Source: Pedobacter heparinus DSM 2366 (lineage in GTDB: Bacteria > Bacteroidota > Bacteroidia > Sphingobacteriales > Sphingobacteriaceae). From it: a stretch of DNA of 64,000 nt. The stretch covers positions 930,001 through 994,000 of the forward strand of contig NC_013061.1 of the NCBI RefSeq assembly GCF_000023825.1. The letters are read 5' to 3'. A program made the position numbers and the translations under genes. Positions 9,572-18,662 of the stretch are shown one piece after another; position 1 is the stretch's first letter; each line of letters begins with the position of its first letter. Below the pieces are notes generated by a model. That model was given only the letters and a program-made list of their open reading frames with translations. It was not told where the DNA came from and did no database searches.

Positions 9572-10915
9572 ATGGTTAAACATTTTACTCCGAGCGACCT
9601 CGCTGCTTTTGTTTTTAAAGAACTGAAGCGCGCTAAGATCAGGGAAGAAAAACCTGCTGAGGCCATCCTGAATGAGTTGTTTAATACGTTGTATTATACC
9701 AGTCTGCAGACTGAAGAAGGGCAGTTCATCAGAGTTACTGTCACCTTGCTTGACCATAAAACTATTGATCTTTCTGAAGAGGGAATGGAAAGGTTTGACA
9801 ACTGGAAATTTTTCCCTTTTGAACCTGCTATAGAATTTTCAATCAAAAATCTGGTAAAATTGTCAAAAGCCGCTGATCCATGGAGCTCGAGCCTGTCCGT
9901 TTATTATGATGAGCACAATAAGCTTTTTATTTACGGTATGGTTGATCAGACAGTGCATTATCAGAGCTTTCTGAATTACGAGCGGGAAGAAAAACCTTTA
10001 TATCCGGGGATTATTCAAACGATGATCAATGGCATTGGTATTCTGAACGTGATGTTGGATTACCATCCTCTTGCTACGCTGAACCAGCATTCGCTGGTCA
10101 AACTCTATCCTAATGTTTTTGAATATGGTCCGGTCTCGACATTTATCCAGCAAAAAGCTGAATATTCAAATGCTTTTCTGGAAAAAAAGTTTGAACATCG
10201 GCTAAATGCAAATGAAACCGAAATATTTAACGACATTATTTTTGAATATGTGATCCAGTCGATCAGCAGGATCCTGCTCAAAATAAAAAATTATGATCAT
10301 GGCGGCGCAATATTAATCACGGAAGATTTTGAAACGGACCTGAGTACCAAGTACCGGCTGACATACGACAGGATTGAATCCGCGATCATGAACATCCTCA
10401 CCAGTGTTACGCACAGCGATCTGCTCGCAGAAGAGATTAAAGCACTGAACCGGCAAAAGGGATTGATGCCTGTAATATTACACGAAGAATGTGAAGATAA
10501 TGAGCTGGACATAGAGGATAGCTATAATGAGCTGATCGGGGCCATCAGATTTGTATCATCCTTAAGCTGTGTAGATGGTTTGGTACTGATGTCACCCCAC
10601 CTGGAAGTTAAAGGCTTTGGCACTGTCATTACTGAAAAAGAGCAACCACCCCAGGTTTGGGTAAACAGATCTTCTAAACCCACACAGGCCAGTATTAAAA
10701 TTGACCCGTCCCATTTTGGCACCAGGCACCAGTCTATGTTTGCCTATTGTTATAAACATGCCGATAGTCTGGGGTTCGTCGTTTCACAGGATGGGGAAAT
10801 CAGGGCAATAAAATGTGTAGACGGTAAAGTTATGATGTGGGAAAATATTAAGGTTTACCAGTTCCTGAGGAGCAATAAAATGCCTAGGCTGACATCAAGA
10901 AAGTTCTCCCGCTAA
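9572..10915 (+). CDS. Putative DisA_N-like (diadenylate cyclase-related) protein with N-terminal sensor region
   Basis: A 447-residue cytoplasmic protein I do not recognise by name. Its last ~120 residues resemble the DAC (DisA_N) domain: a hydrophobic strand led by DGL (Asp335-Gly336-Leu337, DGLVLMSPHLEVKGFG) corresponds to the DGA motif, and FGTRHQSMFAYCYKHAD (Arg385-His386-Gln387) followed by GFVVSQDGEIRAI corresponds to the RHR motif and its VVSEEDG strand. Both motifs are altered in one position, so activity is uncertain. The N-terminal ~320 residues would be a partner or sensor region. It starts 13 bases after the kinase, so they are surely co-transcribed. The assignment is motif-based inference; the existence of the gene is firm. 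Confidence 0.6.
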   Translation: MVKHFTPSDLAAFVFKELKRAKIREEKPAEAILNELFNTLYYTSLQTEEGQFIRVTVTLLDHKTIDLSEEGMERFDNWKFFPFEPAIEFSIKNLVKLSKAADPWSSSLSVYYDEHNKLFIYGMVDQTVHYQSFLNYEREEKPLYPGIIQTMINGIGILNVMLDYHPLATLNQHSLVKLYPNVFEYGPVSTFIQQKAEYSNAFLEKKFEHRLNANETEIFNDIIFEYVIQSISRILLKIKNYDHGGAILITEDFETDLSTKYRLTYDRIESAIMNILTSVTHSDLLAEEIKALNRQKGLMPVILHEECEDNELDIEDSYNELIGAIRFVSSLSCVDGLVLMSPHLEVKGFGTVITEKEQPPQVWVNRSSKPTQASIKIDPSHFGTRHQSMFAYCYKHADSLGFVVSQDGEIRAIKCVDGKVMMWENIKVYQFLRSNKMPRLTSRKFSR

Positions 10916-11050
10916 AGTTGATAACTTACCAAAGGTTGAAAAGTATTGTAAACATCTAAAATTTAGCAATGTTAAGCTTATACATCAAATTCATGATGTG
11001 TTGAAACCATTATAAAGACTTCAACACCATTGGACATAAATTGTATAGAG

Positions 11051-11413
11051 ATGAAAAAATGTATTTATGTTGTAGAAGACAACGCGGCAATCAGAGATAT
11101 CATTGAATACATGCTGACTGAAGATGAGTATGAAGTAGTGGCATCGCCTACTGTTAATGATTTCTGGAAACAGATGCAAAAGCGTAATCCCGACATGGTA
11201 GTTCTTGATATCATGCTGCCGGATGGGAGCGGACTGGAAATTTGTGAAACACTGAAAAGAAATGTAAAGACCCATGACATTCCGGTAATGATGATGTCGG
11301 CCAACAATTACCTGAATAAGGTAAAGGCGAAATGTATAGCGGATGAGTTTATCAATAAGCCATTTGACCTGAATGATTTTGCCAACAGAATTGAGCATTA
11401 TGTGCACAATTAA
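11051..11413 (+). CDS. Stand-alone response regulator receiver domain
   Basis: A 120-residue CheY-like receiver with no output domain. The acidic pocket is Glu9-Asp10, the phosphoacceptor is Asp53 (MVVLDIMLPDGSG), and the switch residues are Ser83 (MMMSAN) and Lys103 (INKPFD). I chose the ATG at 11051, which begins the fold directly; the ATG at 11030 would add a 7-residue tail. It follows the GAF kinase and the DisA_N-like protein after a 135-base gap and probably receives phosphate from that kinase, acting on a partner by protein contact. Confidence 0.9.
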   Translation: MKKCIYVVEDNAAIRDIIEYMLTEDEYEVVASPTVNDFWKQMQKRNPDMVVLDIMLPDGSGLEICETLKRNVKTHDIPVMMMSANNYLNKVKAKCIADEFINKPFDLNDFANRIEHYVHN

Positions 11414-11509
11414 TTTCATTAATGCCAAAATCACTGAAGCTATAGCCAATTTGAAAAGCGGTTAATATATTAATTTAGAGATTTCTATTAACCGCAATTT
11501 AATGGCTGT

Positions 11510-13915
11510 ATGAAGTATAAATCATTTTCTACGCTGGCTTTTTTGTTTTTGGTAACAACTGCCGGTGCGCAGCTCAAAAATATCTATCATAAGGGCTGGG
11601 TAGATTTTAATAAAAATGGGAGGATGGATGTTTTTGAAGATCCGTCAAGGCCTGTTGATGCAAGGGTGAAAGATTTGCTGGGGCAAATGAACCTGGACGA
11701 GAAAACCTGTCAGACAGCAACACTTTACGGTTACGGAAGGGTTCTAAAAGACGAAATGCCGACAGCGGAATGGAAAACGAGTATCTGGAAAGATGGTATC
11801 GCAAATATAGATGAGGAACTGAATAGCCTGCCTTATAATAAAAAGGCCGTTACACAATATTCTTTCCCTTTTAGCAAACATGCCCATGCCATTAATACCG
11901 TGCAGAAGTGGTTTGTAGAGGAAACCCGCCTGGGTATTCCGGTAGATTTCAGTAATGAAGGTATTCATGGTTTATGCCACGATCGGGCTACCCCTTTTCC
12001 GGCCCCTGTGAATATCGGCAGTACCTGGAACAAAAGTATTGTGTACCAGGCAGGAAGTATTGTTGGCCGTGAAGCAAAGGCATTGGGCTATACCAATGTA
12101 TATGCACCGATCCTTGATGTTGCCCGCGACCAGCGCTGGGGAAGGGTAGTGGAATGTTATGCAGAAGACCCTTTTTTGATTGCAGAATTAGGTAAACAAA
12201 TGACCATGGGTATCCAGGACCAGGGAACTGCTGCTACCTTAAAGCATTATGCTGTATATAGTGTGCCTAAAGGCGGACGCGACGGACAGGCACGTACTGA
12301 TCCGCATGTAGCGCCAAGGGAAATGCATGAAATGTTCCTATATCCGTTCAGAAGAGTAATCCAGGAAGCTAAACCTATGGGCATCATGAGCAGTTATAAT
12401 GATTGGAACGGAGAACCTGTAACCGGAAGTTATTATTTTCTTACAGAGCTGCTGCGTAAACAATACGGTTTTGATGGCTATGTGGTTTCGGACAGTGAAG
12501 CGGTAGAATTTATTTCGGGTAAACATCATGTGGCAGAAGATTACAAGCAGGCTGTTAAACAGGCTATAGAGGCTGGCTTAAATGTGCGTACCCACTTTAC
12601 CAAGCCCGAAAACTTTATCCTTCCGCTAAGAGAATTGGTTAAGGAAGGTTCGGTATCTATGAAAACGCTTGATGAACGTGTGGCTGATGTATTGCGTGTA
12701 AAGTTCAGACTGGGCCTTTTTGATGACCCTTATGTAAAAGACCCGGCCGCTGCAGACAAAAAGGTGCATACCAGGGCGGATGAAGAGCTGGCGGTACAAC
12801 TGAACAGGGAATCTATGGTATTGTTAAAAAACGATAAAAACCTGTTGCCACTTGATATTGCTAAATATAAGCGCATCCTGGTTAGCGGACCATTGGCTAC
12901 CGAGATAAATTACACCACCAGCAGGTATGGCCCCTCAAATAACCCTATTGTTTCTATCCTTGATGGAATAAAAGCTTATGCAGGTAAAAATTCAACAATA
13001 GCCTATAGTAAAGGCTGTGAGGTGATTGACGCCAAGTGGCCGGAAAGTGAGATTATTCCTGTCGAACTTACCACTGAAGAACAGCTGCAAATTGACCAGG
13101 CTGTGGCAGCTGCAAAAGCATCAGATGTTATTATTGCTGTAGTAGGAGAGACCGATGAACAGGTTGGGGAAAGTAAATCCAGAACCGGCTTAAATTTGCC
13201 GGGGCGCCAGTTAATGCTGTTACAGGCCTTGCATGCTACAGGCAAGCCTGTAGTAATGGTTATGGTGAACGGACGTCCTTTGACCATCAACTGGGAAAAC
13301 CGCTACTTGCCGGCCATCCTGCAGGCAGGATTTCCCGGGCCATCAGCAGGTAAAGTAGTAGCCGAAACATTATTCGGTGATAACAATCCCGGAGGTAAAC
13401 TGACAATGACCTATCCAAAATCTATCGGGCAAATTGAGCTGAATTTCCCTTTCAAACCAGGATCGCAGGCTGGTCAGGGTAAAAATGACGATCCAAACGG
13501 GAACGGAAAAACCAGGGTGCTTGGTGCGCTGTACCCATTTGGATACGGCTTAAGTTATACCACTTTTGAGTTCAGTAATTTAAATCTGGACAAGAAAGAA
13601 ATCCATAACCAGGCCGATGTACAGGTCAGTGTTGATGTGAAAAACACCGGTCAGCGCAAGGGTGATGAAGTGGTACAACTGTACCTGAAAGATGTAGTCA
13701 GCAGCGTGACTACCTATGAATCTGTATTGAGGGGATTTGAACGTGTGAGTCTGGCACCCGGTGAAACCAAAACCCTTAAGTTTACCCTTCATCCGGACGA
13801 TCTGGCCATCCTTGATAAAAACATGAACCGGACTGTTGAACCCGGAAAATTCATTGTCATGATTGGTAACTCTTCAGAAGATATTAAACTGAAAAAGGAA
13901 TTTACAGTAAAATAG
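11510..13915 (+). CDS. Glycoside hydrolase family 3 (beta-glucosidase/xylosidase-like), secreted
   Basis: An 801-residue exported GH3 enzyme that should release terminal beta-linked sugars in the periplasm. A signal peptide ends TAGAQ (about 21). Residues 32-43 (DFNKNGRMDVFE) form an EF-hand-like calcium loop. The GH3 N-terminal barrel contains the ATLKHYAVYS segment and the predicted nucleophile Asp328 in GYVVSDSEAVEF. The second alpha/beta domain follows (SRTGLNLPGRQ), then a fibronectin III-like domain with YPFGYGLSYTTFEFSNL. The usual SDW at the nucleophile is SDS here. The exact substrate cannot be read. The gene is alone, with a hairpin between it and the convergent mla genes. Confidence 0.92.
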   Translation: MKYKSFSTLAFLFLVTTAGAQLKNIYHKGWVDFNKNGRMDVFEDPSRPVDARVKDLLGQMNLDEKTCQTATLYGYGRVLKDEMPTAEWKTSIWKDGIANIDEELNSLPYNKKAVTQYSFPFSKHAHAINTVQKWFVEETRLGIPVDFSNEGIHGLCHDRATPFPAPVNIGSTWNKSIVYQAGSIVGREAKALGYTNVYAPILDVARDQRWGRVVECYAEDPFLIAELGKQMTMGIQDQGTAATLKHYAVYSVPKGGRDGQARTDPHVAPREMHEMFLYPFRRVIQEAKPMGIMSSYNDWNGEPVTGSYYFLTELLRKQYGFDGYVVSDSEAVEFISGKHHVAEDYKQAVKQAIEAGLNVRTHFTKPENFILPLRELVKEGSVSMKTLDERVADVLRVKFRLGLFDDPYVKDPAAADKKVHTRADEELAVQLNRESMVLLKNDKNLLPLDIAKYKRILVSGPLATEINYTTSRYGPSNNPIVSILDGIKAYAGKNSTIAYSKGCEVIDAKWPESEIIPVELTTEEQLQIDQAVAAAKASDVIIAVVGETDEQVGESKSRTGLNLPGRQLMLLQALHATGKPVVMVMVNGRPLTINWENRYLPAILQAGFPGPSAGKVVAETLFGDNNPGGKLTMTYPKSIGQIELNFPFKPGSQAGQGKNDDPNGNGKTRVLGALYPFGYGLSYTTFEFSNLNLDKKEIHNQADVQVSVDVKNTGQRKGDEVVQLYLKDVVSSVTTYESVLRGFERVSLAPGETKTLKFTLHPDDLAILDKNMNRTVEPGKFIVMIGNSSEDIKLKKEFTVK

Positions 13916-13980
13916 AACCCGAGCAGATCATGCAACCTGCAGGACCTCTCTGCTTTGAAACAAAAATTACCTTCTCAGAA

Positions 13981-14025
13981 AGAGCCTAAGCGTTCTTCGC
14001 TTCTTCAGCGAAGTAATGCGGCTCT
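13981..14025. terminator. Two-part hairpin between convergent genes
   Basis: An outer stem AGAGCC (13981-13986) with GGCTCT (14020-14025) encloses an inner stem CTTCGCT (13995-14001) with AGCGAAG (14007-14013). It sits between the ends of the GH3 gene and the minus-strand mla operon and may terminate both, although the T run is poor. Confidence 0.5.
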
Positions 14026-14037
14026 TGAAAAGCATGG

Positions 14038-15024
14038 TTATTTTTGACTTGCCGCTGCTGCCTCTGCTTTAGCTTTTTTCTTAAAGAATCCCCTCAACAG
14101 GAAGTTATGCTGCAGTGCCTCCATATTTTCGTCTAATTTCTGGCTGCTGGTTTCCAGGTTTTTCATAATGCCTTTTATGTGGTCGGCGGTTTGCTGGTCA
14201 TTGATGAGTAAACCTACTGCATTATCTGTCTGGTTAAATTTTGAGGTTGCCTTATTCAGGTTCTCTGTCATTGCAGAAGCAGATTCCGCAGTTTTTTGCA
14301 ATTCATTTACCGCAGTTTGCAATTTTGCAAAAACAGCCGTATCTGTCATAAGTTTATCTGTTAAGCCACCCTTGGTGTTCAGGGTTTTGGTAAACGTATT
14401 CATCTCAGCAGCCATTCTGTTTGCCGATTCAGTTGTAGTTTTCAGATTTTCTACAATAGCTTTAAAATTCTTTGCAATCTGCTCGTCAGTAAGCAATGCA
14501 CCCGCGGCGCCTTTGCCCTCTACAAGATTTTGTGCCAGTACTTTAAAATCAGAAGTTACATCAACCAGGTTTTTATTGTTCACCTGGAAAGTTTTCATTA
14601 TATCGTCTGTAGACAGTGTGCTGGCCACCTGAAGCTGATCTCCATCTTCAACAAAAGGAAATTTCGGATTTCCTCCACTGATGACTACAATTTTGTTTCC
14701 GATCAATCCGTCAGAGCTGATGCTTGCTGCCGCATTTTTATGAATATATTTGTGGGCATCCTCTTCGATGTTCATAAACACCTGGACCTGGGAAATGCCA
14801 TAAAACTGGATCTTTTTGATCGTTCCGATCTTAACACCTGAAAACCATACATTATTTCCGGCTTTAAGACCTTGTATATCGCTAAAAACAGCATTCACAG
14901 TAAAGCTTTTTACAAACGCTTTTCGTTGGCTTCCTAAAGTGAAAACCCCTAAAACGAATATGACCAGGCCCAGGAGTATAAAAACTCCTACTGTTATCTG
15001 TTTACGGTTGTCTGTTACTTGCAT
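14038..15024 (-). CDS. mlaD: MlaD/MCE-family lipid-binding protein
   Basis: A 328-residue periplasmic protein anchored by one N-terminal helix (about 9-30, ITVGVFILLGLVIFVLGVF). The MCE domain follows (about 38-120, FSDIQGLKAGNNVWFSGVKIG), which forms the hexameric ring that passes phospholipid between membranes. The rest is a long helical region with several coiled stretches (NLKTTTESANRMAAEMN), ending in a basic/alanine tail. It is the last gene of an operon: three bases separate it from the ATPase gene, itself nine bases after the permease. No MlaB or MlaC homologue is adjacent, which I believe is usual in this phylum. Confidence 0.92.
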   Translation of the reverse strand: MQVTDNRKQITVGVFILLGLVIFVLGVFTLGSQRKAFVKSFTVNAVFSDIQGLKAGNNVWFSGVKIGTIKKIQFYGISQVQVFMNIEEDAHKYIHKNAAASISSDGLIGNKIVVISGGNPKFPFVEDGDQLQVASTLSTDDIMKTFQVNNKNLVDVTSDFKVLAQNLVEGKGAAGALLTDEQIAKNFKAIVENLKTTTESANRMAAEMNTFTKTLNTKGGLTDKLMTDTAVFAKLQTAVNELQKTAESASAMTENLNKATSKFNQTDNAVGLLINDQQTADHIKGIMKNLETSSQKLDENMEALQHNFLLRGFFKKKAKAEAAAASQK

Positions 15025-15027
15025 ATA

Positions 15028-15795
15028 TTATTGAATAAAATTATAATCGTAAAAGGGTTTCACCCTTTCATCGTTTGTGTTAAATACTTCTTCAAATGTA
15101 CCCAGGCGCTGAAATTGCCCGTCCAAAAGCATGGCCACCCGGTTTCCTACCGCTTTTGCGCAGGTAAGGTCGTGTGTGATTACAATTGAACTGGTATGGA
15201 AACGCTCCTGTACCTGGTTAATCAGGCTATTGATCTCCAGGCAGGTAATGGGGTCAAGACCTGCTGTAGGTTCGTCGTACAGCATAATTTCAGGCCGTAA
15301 AATAAGTGTGCGCGCTATACCAATCCTTTTTCTTTGTCCACCCGATAATTCAGATGGCATTTGATTGATGGTTTGCAATAGGCCAACGGCATCCAGCATT
15401 TCTTCCACAGCAAGGTTTACTTCAGCTTTGCTGAGGTTTCTCTGGTTTCTTACCAGTGGGAATTCAAGGTTCTGCCTCACAGTCATACTGTCATAGAGGG
15501 CACTGTTCTGGAAAGAGAAACCCACTTTTAGCCTTAAGGCCAGTAGTTCTTTATAAGTGATCTGATCTACATACTGGTTCAGTACTTTAATCATACCGGC
15601 GTCTGGAGTAAGCAATCCTACTATGATTTTAATCAGTACTGATTTCCCGGTTCCGGATTTTCCAAGAACAACCAGGTTTTCTCCTTTATACAAATCCAGG
15701 TCTACACCTTTAAGTACATGGTAGTTGCCGAAAGATTTGTTCAGTCCTTTGATCTCTATTACCTTTTCGTTCTGATGAAATGATTTCTTTTCCAT
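15028..15795 (-). CDS. mlaF: Mla ABC transporter ATP-binding protein
   Basis: A 255-residue ABC ATPase that powers the MCE lipid transporter. Walker A is GKSGTGKSVLIKI (about 47-59), the Q loop is in VGFSFQNSALYDSMTVRQN, the ABC signature is LSGGQRKRIGIARTL, and Walker B is EIMLYDEPTAGLDP, with the H loop in SIVITHDL. It lies between mlaE and mlaD with near-contiguous spacing. The signature with RKR and the SALYDSMTV segment are typical of the Mla subgroup rather than of export ATPases. Confidence 0.95.
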   Translation of the reverse strand: MEKKSFHQNEKVIEIKGLNKSFGNYHVLKGVDLDLYKGENLVVLGKSGTGKSVLIKIIVGLLTPDAGMIKVLNQYVDQITYKELLALRLKVGFSFQNSALYDSMTVRQNLEFPLVRNQRNLSKAEVNLAVEEMLDAVGLLQTINQMPSELSGGQRKRIGIARTLILRPEIMLYDEPTAGLDPITCLEINSLINQVQERFHTSSIVITHDLTCAKAVGNRVAMLLDGQFQRLGTFEEVFNTNDERVKPFYDYNFIQ

Positions 15796-15804
15796 AATTT
15801 ATGA

Positions 15805-16614
15805 TCAGCTTCTGAATAAACCAAAAAATTGTACGGAAACCACTTCTTCTATAAAAATGAGGAACATGGCAATCACCACGGCAGAATTAGCCGCTTTACC
15901 AACACCTTCAGTTCCTTTAGACGAATTATAGCCCTGATAGCAGCCAACCATACCAATGGTAAAGCCAAAAAGAATAGCTTTAACTGTGGATGCAGTGATA
16001 TCCAGGAAAGTGATCTGTTCCAGGGAGGACTGAAAAAAGGCTCTTGCACTGGTACCCTCACTTAAAGAAACATTAAGTAAAGCACCCAGCATCCCCACCA
16101 TCGCAGTATAAAAAGTAAGAATGGGTATGGTAATGGTTGCTGCCAGTACGCGTGTAGAAACGAGGAATTTAAAAGGATTGGTTGCCGAAACTTCCATGGC
16201 ATCAATTTGTTCTGTAACGCGCATAGATCCAAGTTCGGCCCCTATACTTGAACCCACTTTACCAGCTGCAATCAAACCGGTTAATAGGGGGGCCAGGGTT
16301 CGCAATAAAGCTATTCCAACAAGAGAGGGCAGCCATGAAGTGGCACCAAACTCAGATAATGAAGGGCGGGATTGTTTGGTAAATACAATACCGGTAATGA
16401 AGCCTGTGGTAGAGATGAGCAAGGCCGAGCGATAACCAATTTCATAGCATTGGCGGAACAGTTCTCTTGCTTCATAAGGTGGAAGAAAACCCTCTTTAAA
16501 AAAGCGGGCAATAAACTTATAAACATCATATAAGGTTAAAAACATTCGGGCTAATTTGCCCGGTCCCTTAACTTCTTCTTGCATTAATGCTGGGCTTTCG
16601 GCTTTTTTCTCCAT
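15805..16614 (-). CDS. mlaE: MlaE-family ABC transporter permease
   Basis: A 269-residue inner-membrane permease of the MCE/Mla lipid transport complex. The conserved MlaE core is clear: GAELGSMRVTEQIDAMEV (about 145-162) followed by NPFKFLVSTRVLAA and a hydrophobic C-terminal half with GCYQGYNSSKGTEGVGKAAN. About five membrane helices are expected. It is the first gene of the minus-strand operon with mlaF and mlaD. The complex keeps outer-membrane lipid asymmetry in Gram-negative bacteria; the direction of lipid flow cannot be judged here. Confidence 0.95.
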   Translation of the reverse strand: MEKKAESPALMQEEVKGPGKLARMFLTLYDVYKFIARFFKEGFLPPYEARELFRQCYEIGYRSALLISTTGFITGIVFTKQSRPSLSEFGATSWLPSLVGIALLRTLAPLLTGLIAAGKVGSSIGAELGSMRVTEQIDAMEVSATNPFKFLVSTRVLAATITIPILTFYTAMVGMLGALLNVSLSEGTSARAFFQSSLEQITFLDITASTVKAILFGFTIGMVGCYQGYNSSKGTEGVGKAANSAVVIAMFLIFIEEVVSVQFFGLFRS

Positions 16615-16756
16615 GAATCAGGCTCTTGCTTTAGGGCGTTACTATCAAACCATAAGCCAGAATTTTGTAAAGTTAGTGCTTGCATTATAAATTGAATGTA
16701 AATTTATAGTTTGGTTTACCGTTTTTTATTTATTTAGAATGATTATAAAAAGTTGG

Positions 16757-16764
16757 TAAGTTTG
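16757..16764 (+). promoter_or_regulatory. -7 box (TAAGTTTG) of the methyltransferase gene
   Basis: A TAnnTTTG element, the Bacteroidota housekeeping -7 box, sits 19 bases before the ATG at 16783. It overlaps the upstream in-frame TTG at 16753, which argues that translation begins at 16783. The -33 element is not clear. Confidence 0.5.
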
Positions 16765-16782
16765 TATCAGAATCAGCTCATT

Positions 16783-17472
16783 ATGAAAGAACCACTTAGT
16801 GAAGAAGTATTGATGTATATTGCCAGCCAGCTGAGCAAGCCGGAAGGGGCAGATGGTATTTTAACCGCCGAACGTATGGCGCATACCAATAATAACATGA
16901 CAAATGCAGCCATTAAAGCATTGAATATTGTTGATAAAAATGTAGTGCTTGAAATAGGGCCGGGTAATGGCAGACATGTCATGCATTTAATGAGCACTGC
17001 GGCCGGTTTGCGCTATTATGGGGTGGATATTTCCGATACCATGATTACCGAAGCGCATAAAATAAATGAAAGGATAGTGAGCAGCGGACAAGTTTCTTTT
17101 GGACTGACCAGTGCTGCCCAACTGAATTTTACTGCCGGGTTTTTTGACAGGATTTTAACAGTAAATACGCTTTACTTCTGGGAGAACCCGCTTTTGTATG
17201 CCCGGGAAGTGCTGCGGGTGTTAAAGCCTGGTGGTGTGTTTTGTCTGGCCATTGCAACAGCCGCTTTTATGAAAGGACTGCCCTTTACAAAATATAAGTT
17301 TAAGCTGTATGAGAAGATGGAAGTTGAGCAGCTTTTGAAGACAGCAGGTTTTGCTATCTTAAATATAGTGGAAGAAAAAGACCTGACCACCAGCCATACC
17401 GGAGATGAGGTAGACCGCGACATTATTCTTGTAACGGCGACAAAAGACAAAAGATTAAAAAATAAGTCCTGA
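16783..17472 (+). CDS. Class I SAM-dependent methyltransferase
   Basis: A 229-residue Rossmann-fold methyltransferase. Motif I is VVLEIGPGNGRHVMHL (about 51-66), motif II YYGVDIS, motif post-II GFFDRILTVNTLYFWEN and motif III EVLRVLKPGGVFCLAIAT. Proteins of the UbiE/Methyltransf_11 type share this pattern; the substrate is unknown. The ATG at 16783 is preferred because a -7 promoter box lies just upstream and across the earlier TTG. The gene stands alone, divergent from the mla operon. Confidence 0.85.
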   Translation: MKEPLSEEVLMYIASQLSKPEGADGILTAERMAHTNNNMTNAAIKALNIVDKNVVLEIGPGNGRHVMHLMSTAAGLRYYGVDISDTMITEAHKINERIVSSGQVSFGLTSAAQLNFTAGFFDRILTVNTLYFWENPLLYAREVLRVLKPGGVFCLAIATAAFMKGLPFTKYKFKLYEKMEVEQLLKTAGFAILNIVEEKDLTTSHTGDEVDRDIILVTATKDKRLKNKS

Positions 17473-17563
17473 ACTGATTTTTTTAAAAAAAATACAAAAT
17501 TCTTTCAGTTGATTTGGAATAAATCTAAATAATAATCACCTTTGTGTCAATCCATAATGATCA

Positions 17564-17929
17564 ATGCAAAACTTAACCATTCAGTCTTCAGTCGATTTTG
17601 TTGAGGTGTTTAGTACTAGTGCCGGTGCTATTTTTCAATCGGATAGCGAGAACTGCTGGTATGTAGACTTTGCAGGCAAGCTGGCCCGTTTTGATTATCG
17701 TAACATATTGAAGCTAAAAAAGGCAGTATACCATATCGATATTGAGGCCATGCTGCTTGATAACACCAAATCGCCCGATGTAGAGATCATTTTTATATGT
17801 GCCTGCGATCACTGCTATGTGTTGTCCTTAATACAGATCATTGAACTGAAGGAATTGTTGCAGGGCATGTTCGTTATGCTTGAACTTAACCACATCATTC
17901 ATGACCGGCTTTGCCGCCTAATCAGCTGA
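17564..17929 (+). CDS. Small conserved-looking protein of unknown function
   Basis: A 121-residue protein that I do not recognise with confidence. It has a beta-rich N-terminal half (FSTSAGAIFQSD, NCWYVDFAGKLARFDYRN) and an alpha-helical C-terminal half with ELKELLQGMFVMLEL. Cysteines at about 27, 78, 80 and 83 (CACDHC around 80) could bind metal. The layout recalls short Bacteroidota proteins of DUF6686 type, but this is only a resemblance from memory. It lies alone between the methyltransferase and ferritin genes. The frame, length and codon use look like a real gene. Confidence 0.7.
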   Translation: MQNLTIQSSVDFVEVFSTSAGAIFQSDSENCWYVDFAGKLARFDYRNILKLKKAVYHIDIEAMLLDNTKSPDVEIIFICACDHCYVLSLIQIIELKELLQGMFVMLELNHIIHDRLCRLIS

Positions 17930-17991
17930 TCAGGCTGGAATTAGATTCTTTCCATATTAACCTTATTTTCACCATTGTAAATTCTTAGCCG

Positions 17992-17999
17992 TATTTTTG
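17992..17999 (+). promoter_or_regulatory. -7 box (TATTTTTG) of the ferritin gene
   Basis: A TAnnTTTG -7 element 33 bases before the ferritin ATG at 18033. It covers the in-frame TTG at 17997, so that TTG would be at or before the transcript start and cannot be the translation start. Confidence 0.5.
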
Positions 18000-18032
18000 T
18001 ATAAGGAAATAAGAAAATTAATATATAGTATT

Positions 18033-18563
18033 ATGAAAGACATCATGCGTGTTAAGTGTTTACTCTCTTCAGATGTAGAGACACTTATAAACCAACAAAT
18101 AAAAAAAGAAGCACACTCATCGGCTATTTATCTTTCAATGGCATCATGGTGCAACAGAAATGGCTATGATTTTTCTGCTGATTATTTCTTTAAACAGGCA
18201 GAAGAAGAAAGAATGCACCAGCTTAAATTCTTTAAGTATGTACTCGATATGGGTGGCAATGCTGTTTCTCCTGAAATAACAAATGTTAAAGCTGAATACA
18301 ATTCTTTCCGTGAAGTTTTTGAAGAGGCCCTGGAACAGGAGATTAGCGTTACACAATCCATTAAGAACATTGCGGCCCGTTGTCACAAAGAACAGGATTA
18401 TGTAACCCTGGAATTCCTGAACTGGTTCTTCAGAGAACAAAGAGAAGAAGAATACAAAGCACGTCGTGCCCTTGAATTGTTTGATGTGATTGGCGAAGAA
18501 GGAACGGGAAGATGGCAGATTGACAAGCATGTGGGACAAATTACCTACAGCAGCGAAGCCTAA
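18033..18563 (+). CDS. ftnA: Ferritin (non-haem iron storage protein)
   Basis: A 176-residue bacterial ferritin that oxidises and stores iron in a 24-subunit shell. The four-helix bundle carries ferroxidase ligands in KKEAHSSAIYLSMASWC (helix A), AEEERMHQLKFFKYV (helix B) and EFLNWFFREQREEEY (helix D side); HKEQDYVTLEFLNWF is also typical. The ATG at 18033 gives the usual family length. The monocistronic gene has a promoter box upstream and a terminator hairpin downstream at 18593. Confidence 0.95.
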   Translation: MKDIMRVKCLLSSDVETLINQQIKKEAHSSAIYLSMASWCNRNGYDFSADYFFKQAEEERMHQLKFFKYVLDMGGNAVSPEITNVKAEYNSFREVFEEALEQEISVTQSIKNIAARCHKEQDYVTLEFLNWFFREQREEEYKARRALELFDVIGEEGTGRWQIDKHVGQITYSSEA

Positions 18564-18592
18564 TAAATATTGTTCCCGGGTTTTCCGGTGAT

Positions 18593-18639
18593 AAAGGTAC
18601 ATACTCATGCAACAGGCAAAACAGTATGTACCTTTTTTT
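18593..18639 (+). terminator. Terminator after ferritin
   Basis: Stem AAAGGTACATACT (18593-18605) pairs with AGTATGTACC plus TTT (18623-18635), with a 17-base loop and a T run to 18639. Confidence 0.8.
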
Positions 18640-18662
18640 GTTTATAATTTATCCATGGGGCC

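Noticed and set aside
14168-14632. A 154-codon plus-strand frame over mlaD
   Set aside because: Antisense to a conserved MCE protein; rich in Val/Ala/Phe from reversed codons, with no other support.
16753-16782. TTG start for the methyltransferase
   Set aside because: It overlaps the -7 box TAAGTTTG; the ATG at 16783 is downstream of the predicted transcript start.
17997-18032. TTG start for ferritin, 12 codons upstream
   Set aside because: It falls inside the -7 promoter box; the ATG at 18033 gives normal ferritin length.
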